Shown in pieces: positions 15,960 to 23,967 of a DNA stretch of 64,000 bases. Below the pieces are notes generated by a model. The model did not search any database. It was not told the DNA's origin and was given only the letters and a program-made list of their open reading frames with translations. Position numbers and translations under genes: made by a program. Location: NCBI RefSeq assembly GCF_007990775.1, contig NZ_BJXB01000028.1, forward strand, positions 5,651 to 69,650, in the 5' to 3' direction. The stretch is from Deinococcus cellulosilyticus NBRC 106333 = KACC 11606 (lineage in GTDB: Bacteria; Deinococcota; Deinococci; Deinococcales; Deinococcaceae). The stretch's first letter is position 1; every line of letters starts with the position of its first letter.

Positions 15960-16864
15960 CCGCCAGCACCACAAACCACACCTCCAGAAAGACCAGCAAG
16001 ACAGTGGGCGCACTCCTGACCTACCTTGTGCTGCTGTTCTTCTCTTTCCTGTTTGTTTTTCCGGTGCTCTTCATGGTGGTGTCCAGCTTCAAGGACACCC
16101 CGGGCATCTTCTCGGACCTTCGCTCCCTGAGGGCTTTTCTGCCCGTCGGGAACGTGAGCCTGGAGAACTTCCAGTACATTTTCGAGCGGGGCAACATCCT
16201 GCTGTACTTCAAGAACTCCTTGATCGTCTCGGGGGTCACGGTGGTGCTGTCCGTGCTGGTCAACAGCATGGCCGCCTTCGCACTCGCCCGGTTGCGCTGG
16301 AAGGGGAGAGGGGTGCTGCTGGGCTTCGTGATCTCCCTGATGATCGTTCCCTTCGAGGCCATCGCCATTCCGCTGCTTTTGCTGGTCAGCAAATTTCCAG
16401 CCTTGCAGATCGGTCCGGACGGCATCCACCTCACTGGAACCTGGCTGAACTCCTACACCGTGCAGATCGTGCCCTTCATTGGCAGTGCCTTCAACATCTT
16501 CCTGTTCTACCAGTTCTTCCTGGACATCCCCCGTGAACTGGACGAGGCTGCCTCCATCGATGGGGCCACACCCTGGCAGATCTACTGGAAGATCGTGATG
16601 CCCATTGCCCGCCCGGTGATCGCCACCTGCGCCATTCTGGGGTTCCTGGGGATGTGGAACCAGTACCTGTGGCCGATCATGACCGTGCAGGGGGCCAGTG
16701 CCCGGCCTCTGCAGCCCGGCATTCAGGAGTTCTTCGGACGCACCACCCAGTGGGGACAGGTGCTGGCCTACACCTCACTCATCACCCTGCCGATGTTGCT
16801 GGTCTTCCTCACCTTCCAGAAATGGTTCGTGAAGAGCGTGGCCACCAACGGACTGAAAGGATAA
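15950..16864 (+). CDS. CUT1 sugar ABC transporter permease 2 (MalG/UgpE type)
   Basis: This 304-residue integral membrane protein has six helices and the EAA loop ELDEAASIDGATPWQIYW (about residue 198). It starts within the last codons of permease 1 (GGGAGGACAG before the ATG), indicating coupling, and ends three bases before the sucrase start. It completes the heterodimeric channel for the sugar bound by the protein at 13473. Confidence 0.93.
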   Translation: MGLTASTTNHTSRKTSKTVGALLTYLVLLFFSFLFVFPVLFMVVSSFKDTPGIFSDLRSLRAFLPVGNVSLENFQYIFERGNILLYFKNSLIVSGVTVVLSVLVNSMAAFALARLRWKGRGVLLGFVISLMIVPFEAIAIPLLLLVSKFPALQIGPDGIHLTGTWLNSYTVQIVPFIGSAFNIFLFYQFFLDIPRELDEAASIDGATPWQIYWKIVMPIARPVIATCAILGFLGMWNQYLWPIMTVQGASARPLQPGIQEFFGRTTQWGQVLAYTSLITLPMLLVFLTFQKWFVKSVATNGLKG

Positions 16865-16867
16865 CCC

Positions 16868-18298
16868 GTGACCCAGTCTGCTTTCACCCCTGAGGACACC
16901 TTCAAGATCCGGTCCCGTTTCCGGGGGGACCGCTTCCGGCCCCACTACCACTTCATGCCCCCACACAACTGGATGAACGACCCCAACGGCGTTGCTTTCG
17001 TGAACGGTGAATACCACGTGTTCTACCAGCACAACCCCATGGAACCCACCTGGGGCAACATGAGCTGGGGCCACGCCCGCAGCCGGGACTTGCTGCACTG
17101 GGAAGACCTGCCGCACGCCCTGCTCCCCACCCCAGGCAGTGCTGACGAGGACGGCTGTTTCTCGGGTACCCTCTTCAGCGAACAGGGAACACACACCCTG
17201 TATTACACCGGATACCACTTTGACCGCCAGACCCAGTGCAGCGCCAGCAGCACCGACATGGTGCACTTCGAGAAACACCCCTCAAACCCCATCATCTCCC
17301 ACGCCCCGGAGGGGGTTGGACCCAATGACTTCCGTGACCCGTGGGTGTTCGAGCACCAGGGGCTCATTTACATGCTGGTCGGGGCTTCCATTGATTCGGA
17401 ACTCGGGGCGGCCCTGCTGTACGCCAGACAGCCGGACCAGAGCTGGCTGCACCTCGGAGAACTTTTTCGTGCCCCCAACCGCAAATACGGCTCGATGTGG
17501 GAGTGCCCGAACTTCTTCAGGATCGGCGACAAATGGGTGCTGATCGTGTCCATCTGGCCCAAGCTGAAGGTGCACTGTTTTGTGGGGACCTTCCAGGATG
17601 GCCGCTTCCACCCGGAGTGGGACGATGACCTGGATGCAGATGCCAGCAGTTACGCCCACCTCAGCTGCAAAGACGACCGGGGTCGCTACATCAACTGGGG
17701 CTGGATTGATGAGCAACGGGACCGGGACCTGATGCAGGCCGCCGGATGGGCTGGAGTGCTCAGCCTCCCACGGGTGCTCAACCTGGATGAACACGGTCAC
17801 CTGAGCCTTGAACCTGCACCAGAATTGCAAAAGCTCAGGCAAAACCTGCGCATGGATGCTGGAACCCTTGCCCCTGCCGCACACACAGAACGGCCTGCTT
17901 TCAAGGCCACCCACTCCGAAATCCAGGCCCGATTCGAACTGCGCGACCAGAAACCAGTGGGCCTGTGCCTGCTGACCGCACCGGATGGCAGCGAAGAGAC
18001 CCGCCTGACCTACGACCCGCTGGCCCGCAAGTTGCTGCTGGACCGCTCAAAATGCTCCCTGAACCCCAAGACCTCCCGGCAAAACCAGTCGGTGCCCCTC
18101 TACCTGAAACCCGGTGAAACGCTGGATTTGCGGGTCTTCATTGATGGCAGTGTGGTGGAGGTGTACGCGAATGGCCGCGTTTGCCTCACCAGTCGCATTT
18201 ATCCCACCCTGGAATCCAGCGTGTACAGCAAGGTTCATGCCCAGGGGGAAACCACCTATGAGCTGCAGGTGTGGGACATGCACAGCATCTGGGAGTGA
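16868..18298 (+). CDS. Cytoplasmic GH32 sucrase / beta-fructofuranosidase
   Basis: This 476-residue GH32 enzyme lacks any signal peptide. Its motifs are NWMNDPNG (about residue 34, nucleophile Asp), FRDPWVF (about 157) and WECPNFF (acid/base Glu), plus NWGWIDEQRD; a C-terminal beta-sandwich contains FIDGSVVEVYANG. It lacks the insertion of the two secreted paralogues and the length fits SacA/ScrB-type enzymes. A GTG start three bases after the permease stop places it in the transporter operon, so it should split imported sucrose or its phosphate-free oligosaccharides to glucose and fructose. Confidence 0.93.
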   Translation: MTQSAFTPEDTFKIRSRFRGDRFRPHYHFMPPHNWMNDPNGVAFVNGEYHVFYQHNPMEPTWGNMSWGHARSRDLLHWEDLPHALLPTPGSADEDGCFSGTLFSEQGTHTLYYTGYHFDRQTQCSASSTDMVHFEKHPSNPIISHAPEGVGPNDFRDPWVFEHQGLIYMLVGASIDSELGAALLYARQPDQSWLHLGELFRAPNRKYGSMWECPNFFRIGDKWVLIVSIWPKLKVHCFVGTFQDGRFHPEWDDDLDADASSYAHLSCKDDRGRYINWGWIDEQRDRDLMQAAGWAGVLSLPRVLNLDEHGHLSLEPAPELQKLRQNLRMDAGTLAPAAHTERPAFKATHSEIQARFELRDQKPVGLCLLTAPDGSEETRLTYDPLARKLLLDRSKCSLNPKTSRQNQSVPLYLKPGETLDLRVFIDGSVVEVYANGRVCLTSRIYPTLESSVYSKVHAQGETTYELQVWDMHSIWE

Positions 18299-18311
18299 AC
18301 GCCTCACGCCC

Positions 18312-18872
18312 TCACAGCAGTTTCTTTCCCTCTGCCAGTCGCGCAAGGATCTCATCCATGCGCTTCTGGCGGGTTTCAGGTTTGCGGGCCGTTTGCAGGC
18401 GGTGGTAGATGGCAAACAGGTTGCTGCGGTTCAGGGTTTCATAGGTCTGCTGCGCCTGAGGGTTTTTTGCGAGCGCATGGAGAAAATCCTCCGGGATCTC
18501 CATCTGTGCGGGTCCAGCATACGCCTGCGCCCAGCGGCCATCCTGACGGGCGGCCTCCACATGCACCAGACCGGAAGGCTGCATTTTTCCTTCTGCAATC
18601 AGGCGCTCTGCAATCTCACAGTTGCGCCGGGACCAGTTGGATTTCGGTCTGCGTGGCGTGATGCGCTGCAGAAAGGACACCTCATCCAGCGATTTGCGCT
18701 GCCCGTCAATCCAGCCCCAGGCGAGGACCACTTCCACCACATCCTCCCAGGTGACACTCGGGATGCCCGTGCCTTTCCTGTGCATTTTCACCCACAGTTC
18801 CGTGTGGGTGTCATGGTTTTGACTGAGCCAGTGATCGAGCAGTTCAGGGGTTTCAAATGAAAGTGGGGTCAT
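18312..18872 (-). CDS. YdeI/OmpD-associated-type protein
   Basis: This 186-residue cytoplasmic protein has the family landmarks LWVKMHRKGTG, VEVVLAWGWIDGQRK, TPRRPKSNWSRRN and a basic helical C-terminus (about residues 130-186), matching bacteriocin-protection-type YdeI proteins. Its molecular role is unknown. The ATG at 18872 (preceded by CAGGACACC) marks the start of homology; the frame stays open to 18965. It converges on the sucrase gene with only 13 bases between, and appears unrelated to it. Confidence 0.85.
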   Translation of the reverse strand: MTPLSFETPELLDHWLSQNHDTHTELWVKMHRKGTGIPSVTWEDVVEVVLAWGWIDGQRKSLDEVSFLQRITPRRPKSNWSRRNCEIAERLIAEGKMQPSGLVHVEAARQDGRWAQAYAGPAQMEIPEDFLHALAKNPQAQQTYETLNRSNLFAIYHRLQTARKPETRQKRMDEILARLAEGKKLL

Positions 18873-19011
18873 GTTCAGGTGTCCTGTGATGGTGTGAAAT
18901 GGGGGCTCAACAAGCCGTGACAACACAATGAAGGGGAGATCCCTTCCCCAATCCTTCACTGACATGATCGTGCATTTGATGTGCTTTTTCCACAGGGGAC
19001 CGAGAACGACA

Positions 19012-19311
19012 TCACCAGATCGTGTTTTGCGTTCGCCCAGTGGCCTGCTCGATGGTTTCCCTCAGGCGGCCCATCAAGAGGGCCCGCAGGGTGATGCGTT
19101 CCTGATGCAGGAGTTTCCCCAGTTTTTCTTCCACCTGCACTTCAAACCGGTCCATCTGGGGCAGCAGCTCAAGGTAGAGTTGCATGTGAACCTGCTCGGT
19201 GCCCTGCCTGTTCAACATACCTGCAGGGACATGTGGCTGCACCTGAAAGAGCTGCACCTGCATGTGTAAAAAAGACAGTCGCTCAGGGGTGATGCTGCGT
19301 CCCCGTCCCAT
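19012..19311 (-). CDS. Unknown 99-residue protein coupled to an HTH gene
   Basis: I do not recognise this protein. It is predicted mostly helical and amphipathic, starts MGRGRSITPERL, and has a Gln/Leu-rich middle and a basic C-terminus (LRALLMGRLRETIEQATG). Its ATG overlaps the stop codon of the upstream HTH gene by one base (TGATG), so translation is coupled. The pairing of a small HTH protein with a similar-sized partner is like toxin-antitoxin or phage-regulatory modules, but no toxin signature can be seen. Confidence 0.6.
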   Translation of the reverse strand: MGRGRSITPERLSFLHMQVQLFQVQPHVPAGMLNRQGTEQVHMQLYLELLPQMDRFEVQVEEKLGKLLHQERITLRALLMGRLRETIEQATGRTQNTIW

Positions 19312-19613
19312 CACCCCACCTCCGGTGAAGTGTCTCCACCTGGCATCTGATAGGTGCTGGCCACCCACTGCTGGTGTTCCTGTTGCAAATCCAGCAGCAG
19401 CTTCATGCAGACGCCCCAGCAGCGTTCAATCTTCAATGCCAGGGCAGCCGTGAGAGGTTCGGTGCCATCCAGCACCTGCCTGAGGTGTTCTTCGGGGCAC
19501 GCCAGGGTTTCAGAGAGTTGAGATAAGGTTTGTTGTCTTGCCTGCAATTCCAGGGTCAAATACTGACCGATGGACACGGGAGCTCCGTGCCGACTGAACA
19601 TTGGGTTTTTCAT
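19311..19613 (-). CDS. HigA/VapI-like HTH protein
   Basis: This 100-residue protein resembles XRE-type HigA antitoxins: a helix-turn-helix region (about 15-55: TLSQLSETLACPEEHLRQVL) followed by PLTAALALKIERCWG and a C-terminal LLLDLQQEHQQW, which parallels the ALRLERALG...WLNLQ pattern of HigA. The start at 19613 is supported by an AGGAAAGTCC leader that is conserved in the duplicated copy (20601-20621). It forms a coupled pair with 19012-19311. No HigB-type RNase is adjacent, so a toxin-antitoxin role is only a possibility. Confidence 0.65.
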   Translation of the reverse strand: MKNPMFSRHGAPVSIGQYLTLELQARQQTLSQLSETLACPEEHLRQVLDGTEPLTAALALKIERCWGVCMKLLLDLQQEHQQWVASTYQMPGGDTSPEVG

Positions 19614-19797
19614 GTGGAACCTGGACTTTCCTGTCACGGGGCTTCGGGTGGACCCATGGGCCAGATGGCCCGTGGGGTGGAAGCATGCCTTGGGAGTCAG
19701 AGAAAGAACAGGGTTCGTTTCAATGTTCTGGAAAGGAAGACACCTGGTTCCATTTTACACCTTTCAGAGGAGGGGAAGGGGCAGACGTGGTAAGAAC
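19569..19797. repeat. Inverted repeat, left copy
   Basis: About 230 bases covering the 5' end and upstream region of the HTH gene are repeated in inverse orientation at 20441-20663, roughly 70% identical by eye. Shared blocks include GATGGACACGGG (19569-19580), TCCTGTCACGGGGCTTCGGG (19630s) and GGAAGCATGCCTT. The copies flank the decayed gene at 19807-20420. Confidence 0.65.
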
Positions 19798-19806
19798 GAA
19801 AAATAA

Positions 19807-20420
19807 TTAATTCACAATCGTGTGTTCTATATCCACTGATTCACATTCAGGTTCCTGCCAGAGACCATCCAGAAACAGAAGGTTCTTGTCGTCCCGCTGC
19901 CACCTCTCCTTGTGAAAGGGAATGATGCGTTCTTTCTGGTCCACGTCTCTTGGCACATCGTGACCGATCAGGAGCACCCCTGCATCTGGTCGTCCGGGTG
20001 CATCAGGTTCAGCCAGGTGAGCCGTTCGGCTTCCTCAAAGGACATCCCAGATACCAGAGCAGGGAAGGGCCATAAGAGGTCATCCTCTGGCACAGCACGG
20101 TGAAGACCAACAAGTCACCATGCTCTGGGGTGGACGTCCTGGAGGGCATCACCCTGCTGCAAGTCCAGCACCTGTTTGCCTCTCAGGTCTGCTGCGTTGC
20201 AACCGAGGTGTGCAACCAGGCGTTTTCATTCAAGTGGGTGATGATGTTGATTTGGTGGTCGAGCAGCAGGTCACCACTGTGCTCGACCAGGCTTTGCAGG
20301 TGGCCCATGGTTTGCTGGTGCATCTGAAAGGCAAAGGGTGAACTTGATGGCCTGGTGAAGCTTGAGTTCAGGGCACCAGACCCACATGGACCCTGAAAGC
20401 CACATCTTCACGGCATCAAC
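19807..20420 (-). pseudogene. Decayed PAS/PAC-like gene with frameshifts
   Basis: Although no long frame survives, minus-strand translation in changing frames gives a continuous protein-like text. It runs from about 20390 (LKLHQAIKFT), through MHQQTMGHLQSLVEHSG, HLNENAWLHTSVATQQTDLR, an in-frame stop after DVHPRAW, then PEDDLLWPFPALVSGMSFEE and LTWLNLMHPDDQ, a frameshift near 19985, and finally FHKERWQRDDKNLLFLDGLW, ending with a stop at 19807. HPDD and the ERWQRDDKNLLFLDG pattern resemble PAS/PAC sensor modules. At least three frame breaks and one stop make it a pseudogene. Family assignment is tentative. Confidence 0.55.
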
Positions 20421-20440
20421 ATCAGGAAAACCCCTGCTTT

Positions 20441-20663
20441 GTGGTCTGCCACGTTCTCATCACCTCCAGGGTGTAAGCTGAAGACAGGTGTCTTACCTTT
20501 AAATTGAACGGACATTGGCATTGTTCCTTCACTGCTCTTTTAAGGCATGCTTCCATCCCTCTGGACATGAGGCCTCTGGGTTCACCCGAAGCCCCGTGAC
20601 AGGAAGGACCAGAACGCCATGCACAATTCAGAACCCGAAAGGCACGGTGTCCCCGTGTCCATC
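20441..20663. repeat. Inverted repeat, right copy
   Basis: Inverse, diverged copy of 19569-19797, ending with CCCGTGTCCATC (20652-20663). It includes the leader and first codons of a second HTH gene on the plus strand. Confidence 0.65.
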
Positions 20664-20741
20664 GATCCGTGTTTGACCCGGAGAGCCCACCCCGGGAGCA
20701 CCCCTCCCCTGACAGATGGTGATGCAGGAGTGGAGAAATGA
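20619..20741 (+). pseudogene. Truncated second copy of the HTH gene
   Basis: The frame from ATG 20619 begins with a stretch containing RHGVPVSIDPCLT, matching RHGAPVSIGQYLT at the same position in the HTH protein at 19311-19613, with the same AGGAAGGACC leader. Homology stops after about 25 codons and the frame ends at 20741 (40 codons), so the helix-turn-helix is missing. It is the remnant of a duplicated gene. Confidence 0.6.
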
Positions 20742-20817
20742 CCCCTTCCACCGCTGTTCATCGAAGGCTGCATAATGCCTTACCCTTCACACCGTCCTCT
20801 GGGGGTACACTGTCTTC

Positions 20818-21360
20818 ATGCCCCCCATCCAGATCAAAGATGGACACCTGCCCGTCTTCCAGGTGCTCTCCAGGATGGGCATTTCACGCCCTGCACAGTT
20901 CTGGAAACAGTTGCTTGGCCACTTCGGGGATGCGCGCATTCCCCACACCCGCATGCAGTTTGAGATGGCCGATGGCCGCAAGAGCCGCATGGTCCCCGCC
21001 ATCCGGCAAGAAGACCTGGGAAGCCTTCTGGAACGGGTGCGCGAGATGAGTGGGGAAGGGCAAACCGAGTGGTTCTACCTGCCTGCAGAGCGCTATGTGG
21101 TGGACCTGCTGACCGAGGCCTACGCAGACCAGCAACCAGAAAGTCCCTGCGTGGTGCAGGGGGTGAGGGTGGATGTGTATTTTCACAGGTGCAAAGTTGC
21201 CGTGATTTTCGCGGCGGCCAGAGAGGCACAGAGCCTGCACATCCAGAACCTCCAGCAAGATCGTGGCGTTCGGGTGGTGCACACCAACGTGTACCACAAG
21301 GATTTCCGGCTTGGCGCACTGGTCAGGGAGGTCCGCAGCATCATCGACCTGAAAACCTGA
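20818..21360 (+). CDS. 180-residue protein with degenerate nuclease-like C-terminal domain
   Basis: The N-terminal part (residues 1-75, with FGDARIPHTRMQFEMADGRK) is unfamiliar, somewhat like phage antirepressor N-domains. The C-terminal part (95-180) follows the pattern of the PD-(D/E)XK-like domain found with MSV199/Bro-type proteins: VQGVRVDVYFHRCKVAV, then NLQQDRGVRVVHTNVYHKDF. The acidic ExDE triad usually following the KLAIE strand is replaced by IFAAARE, so nuclease activity is unlikely. A TACACT box lies exactly six bases before ATG 20818, suggesting a leaderless mRNA. Assignment is weak; the gene itself looks real. Confidence 0.6.
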   Translation: MPPIQIKDGHLPVFQVLSRMGISRPAQFWKQLLGHFGDARIPHTRMQFEMADGRKSRMVPAIRQEDLGSLLERVREMSGEGQTEWFYLPAERYVVDLLTEAYADQQPESPCVVQGVRVDVYFHRCKVAVIFAAAREAQSLHIQNLQQDRGVRVVHTNVYHKDFRLGALVREVRSIIDLKT

Positions 21361-21500
21361 CTGCCAGATCTGAACCCACTGGGGTCTTGGATTTCAGGTC
21401 AGAAACTATAAAATCATTTTTTCACAATTAAAATACAAATGCATTGATATCACAACCTGATCCCTCACACCAGAATCCCCTTTTTCATCTCAGTTCACCC

Positions 21501-21589
21501 TGAAACTGTGCTCTGAACCAGAGCACAGTTTCAAAACATTGGTCTGGAAGTGTGGCATTCATCCCCCTGCATGCAGCGTACAGGGGGAT
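21501..21589. other. Two strong stem-loops in the 21361-21605 gap
   Basis: TGAAACTGTGCTCT (21501-21514) pairs perfectly with AGAGCACAGTTTCA (21520-21533) around a five-base loop, and ATCCCCCTG (21561-21569) pairs with CAGGGGGAT (21581-21589). They lie between the convergent ends of 20818-21360 and the LysE gene and are probably terminators for both, although neither has a long T tract. Confidence 0.5.
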
Positions 21590-21605
21590 CTGTGGGTTGT
21601 GGAAT

Positions 21606-22232
21606 TCAGTGGTCCCGGATGGAGAGCACCAGCCTGGCACCGAAAGCGGCGAACATGGTGCCTGCGGTGCGGTCAATCCACTTGACGGCTTTCTGGTAGG
21701 CCTGCTGGGGTGCGGGGAGGGAGAGCACCAGGGCGACCACGCTGAAGAAGGCCAGGGTTTCGAGCATGACCAGCATGAACATGCTGACTTTGAGGCCTGT
21801 GCCCATGCCCGGAGTGATGAAGGTGACGAAGATGCTGCTGAAGTAGATCACGGCCTTGACGTTGGCGAGGTTGGTGAGGAGCCCGCTTCGAAAGGCTGCA
21901 GCATTGCTGGATTTGAGGGGTTCGGTGGTGGATTCGCTGGAGGCCGTCTTTTTCAGGGAGCCTTTCCAGAGCAGGAACCCGAGGTACAGCAGGTACAGCC
22001 CTCCGGCGACTTTGAGGGCGGTTTGCAGCCACACCACTTCCTGGAAGAGCACCTGCAATCCGATCAGGGCGAGGCCTGCCCACAGGGCGTTGCCGAGGGT
22101 GATGCCGAGTGCGGCGTACAGTCCGGCTTTGCGGGTGTTGCTGACGGCGAGTCGGGCGACGAGCAGGCTGTCAGGTCCGGGGGTGAGCAGGGCCAGCAGG
22201 TGAACCATGAACAAGGTGATGAGGGTGGTCAT
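21606..22232 (-). CDS. LysE/RhtB-family amino-acid exporter
   Basis: This 208-residue membrane protein has about six hydrophobic segments, the family start LLALLTPGPDSLLVAR (residues 12-27) and FRSGLLTNLANVKAVIYFSS in the middle, as in threonine/homoserine exporters. ATG 22232 is chosen because the TPGP motif must lie near the N-terminus; the frame is open to 22319. A TACACT box five bases before the ATG suggests a leaderless or near-leaderless mRNA. The exported amino acid is not predictable. Confidence 0.9.
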   Translation of the reverse strand: MTTLITLFMVHLLALLTPGPDSLLVARLAVSNTRKAGLYAALGITLGNALWAGLALIGLQVLFQEVVWLQTALKVAGGLYLLYLGFLLWKGSLKKTASSESTTEPLKSSNAAAFRSGLLTNLANVKAVIYFSSIFVTFITPGMGTGLKVSMFMLVMLETLAFFSVVALVLSLPAPQQAYQKAVKWIDRTAGTMFAAFGARLVLSIRDH

Positions 22233-22456
22233 GCTGAAGTGTATCCAATCTGTTCCTTGAAGGTGAAGGGGGTTGCCTAAGGGGGCGAGATTCTGGGTTC
22301 TGGGGGGATACAGAATCACCTGGGAGCTTCTGGAGGGGCCTTAAAATCGATTTTAGTGCACGAAGTGTTTTTTGTCGTCCTGCATGGTGTTGTTGGGTGG
22401 CCTGTCCAAAAAAGTCTGGTGGTTGGATCATCACCGCAAGAAAAACCAGAGAATTT

Positions 22457-22478
22457 TACGATAAGATTGTTTATCGTA
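22457..22478. promoter_or_regulatory. Perfect TACGATAA-N6-TTATCGTA inverted repeat
   Basis: An 8-6-8 perfect inverted repeat in the 372-base gap 22233-22604, 127 bases upstream of the unknown gene at 22605. No T tract follows, so an operator is more likely than a terminator. I do not know the cognate regulator. No gene is seen in the gap. Confidence 0.4.
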
Positions 22479-22604
22479 GAGAAGACCGATCCACCAGAAG
22501 AAACGGACAGCACCCAACCCTCATGAGATCTCGGGAAAGCACTGCCTGATTTCTGGCAGCGCAACACCATCAATCTGGGCATCCGCTTCAGCTAAACTGG
22601 AGCA

Positions 22605-23417
22605 GTGCCCAGATTTCAAATCTCTTATGAAAACCGCAAAACCAGGGGCTTGCCAACGAAACCCACCAAAAAGGATACCGAGCCAACAGGCCCCTACACT
22701 CCTGAAAACATCCGCATCATCAATCGAATTGAAATGGTGTTGGAAAGGCATCACATGTACACCCCTGAGACCACCCTCAGAGGCATCCTGAGGTACTTCG
22801 ATCAGAATGTTCTGGCTTACCTCTTTGAACAGCAAAAGAACACGTTCTGGTCCCGAACAAACCAGAAGAGAGGCGGAGTGTACATCAACATTGGACCTGA
22901 GTGGTATGGCTTTCTGGACTTCTTCCGGGAAAAAACCGGTCAGAACTTGCACCATCAAGCCGACCTCAGCGCCCTGACCGACTCCGATCAGGAACTGGCC
23001 CAAAAGATGACTGATCTGTCGGATGAATACTTCACCTGGCTCGAAGATTTCACTGCCAATGGCCTGCCTTGTACGGACTCTCGCTACCACACCACTGCTG
23101 TTTTCGCAGAGGACATCAATGAACTGGTGCTCAAACACCCGTACTGCTTTACACTGACCGGTTCATTTCCAGAAGCCTTTGCTTTCCTGGAGGGCATCAA
23201 CTCTGACAGAGATCCTGACCATTTGCCCCACTGGGTCGAGCGGTGGTGGACGTTTGAACAGGGGCTCAGGGTCAGACCTCGCACGCTCGATGGCATCCGG
23301 GACTTTGCGGTACACCTGTATCAGACCCTTGGGGATCAGGGGGCGCTGGCCGAACTCTTGCACCTGTACCAGACGTTTGAACCCACCGATTGGGAGGGAA
23401 ATCCTCTGTTGCCATGA
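22605..23417 (+). CDS. Unknown 270-residue cytoplasmic protein
   Basis: I do not recognise this protein. It is soluble, aromatic-rich and acidic, with no signal peptide; a helical N-terminal part (residues 30-75, YTPENIRIINRIEMVLERHH) is followed by mixed alpha/beta text with WYGFLDFFREKTGQN and PHWVERWWTFEQGLRVR. It starts with GTG at 22605, and TAAACT ends exactly six bases before it, the leaderless pattern seen at other genes here. It stands alone between the LysE gene and a long gap. Coding quality looks good. Confidence 0.7.
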   Translation: MPRFQISYENRKTRGLPTKPTKKDTEPTGPYTPENIRIINRIEMVLERHHMYTPETTLRGILRYFDQNVLAYLFEQQKNTFWSRTNQKRGGVYINIGPEWYGFLDFFREKTGQNLHHQADLSALTDSDQELAQKMTDLSDEYFTWLEDFTANGLPCTDSRYHTTAVFAEDINELVLKHPYCFTLTGSFPEAFAFLEGINSDRDPDHLPHWVERWWTFEQGLRVRPRTLDGIRDFAVHLYQTLGDQGALAELLHLYQTFEPTDWEGNPLLP

Positions 23418-23716
23418 CTCCCATTCATCCAGGGCGTACGGGCATGGAATGGGGCCAATTGGACCCGATAGGGTCTCCTCTGTCCCGACCCGAGACTTGT
23501 TTCAACCCGAGCTTGAAGTCAGTAGGATTCTGGTATCCACAGGTTGAACTTGATGACTGCCGTGCCCTGGAATCTGGAATTTCTGGGATTCCAGAGAGGT
23601 TCTCAGCATCAAAACAGAATTTGTGAGTTAATATATTTTGAAATTGTTTTGTGAATATTTTATCTTTCTACGGTCAAGATGTCCTCCGCCGAGCTTCTGA
23701 CCCTTTATGCCCTTAT
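23418..23716. other. Gene-free gap with a small hairpin and an AT-rich block
   Basis: No gene is seen between the unknown gene at 22605 and the protease promoter. CTGGAAT-N7-ATTCCAG near 23570-23592 forms a 7-pair hairpin, and 23625-23675 is unusually AT-rich, possibly an upstream promoter element. Confidence 0.4.
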
Positions 23717-23746
23717 TTGCACTGAATAACGTAAGCGCTTTATGCA
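23717..23746 (+). promoter_or_regulatory. Possible protease promoter with LacI/cre-like operator in the spacer
   Basis: TTGCAC (23717-23722)-N18-TATGCA (23741-23746) encloses GTAAGCGCTTTA (23731-23742), which closely matches the palindrome in the binding-protein gene at 13517. Binding there would block the promoter. The start codon is 222 bases downstream. Confidence 0.4.
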
Positions 23747-23967
23747 GGCGACACCCTCACAACCCTCTGTTTCATCTTCTGTTCCATTGAAATTCTCATT
23801 TCCACAACCAGATCCGAAAGAACTTCAGAGGGGATTAGGTGAATTCCCCGATTTTCATGCACAGCCAAAATGGTTATTGTGGACCATCTTCAAAAATTCA
23901 ACGGGCGCACCGCCCACCCGCCAGATGGCAGCACTCCGCTGTGGTCTGGTGTTCCAGGAGGACTTTC

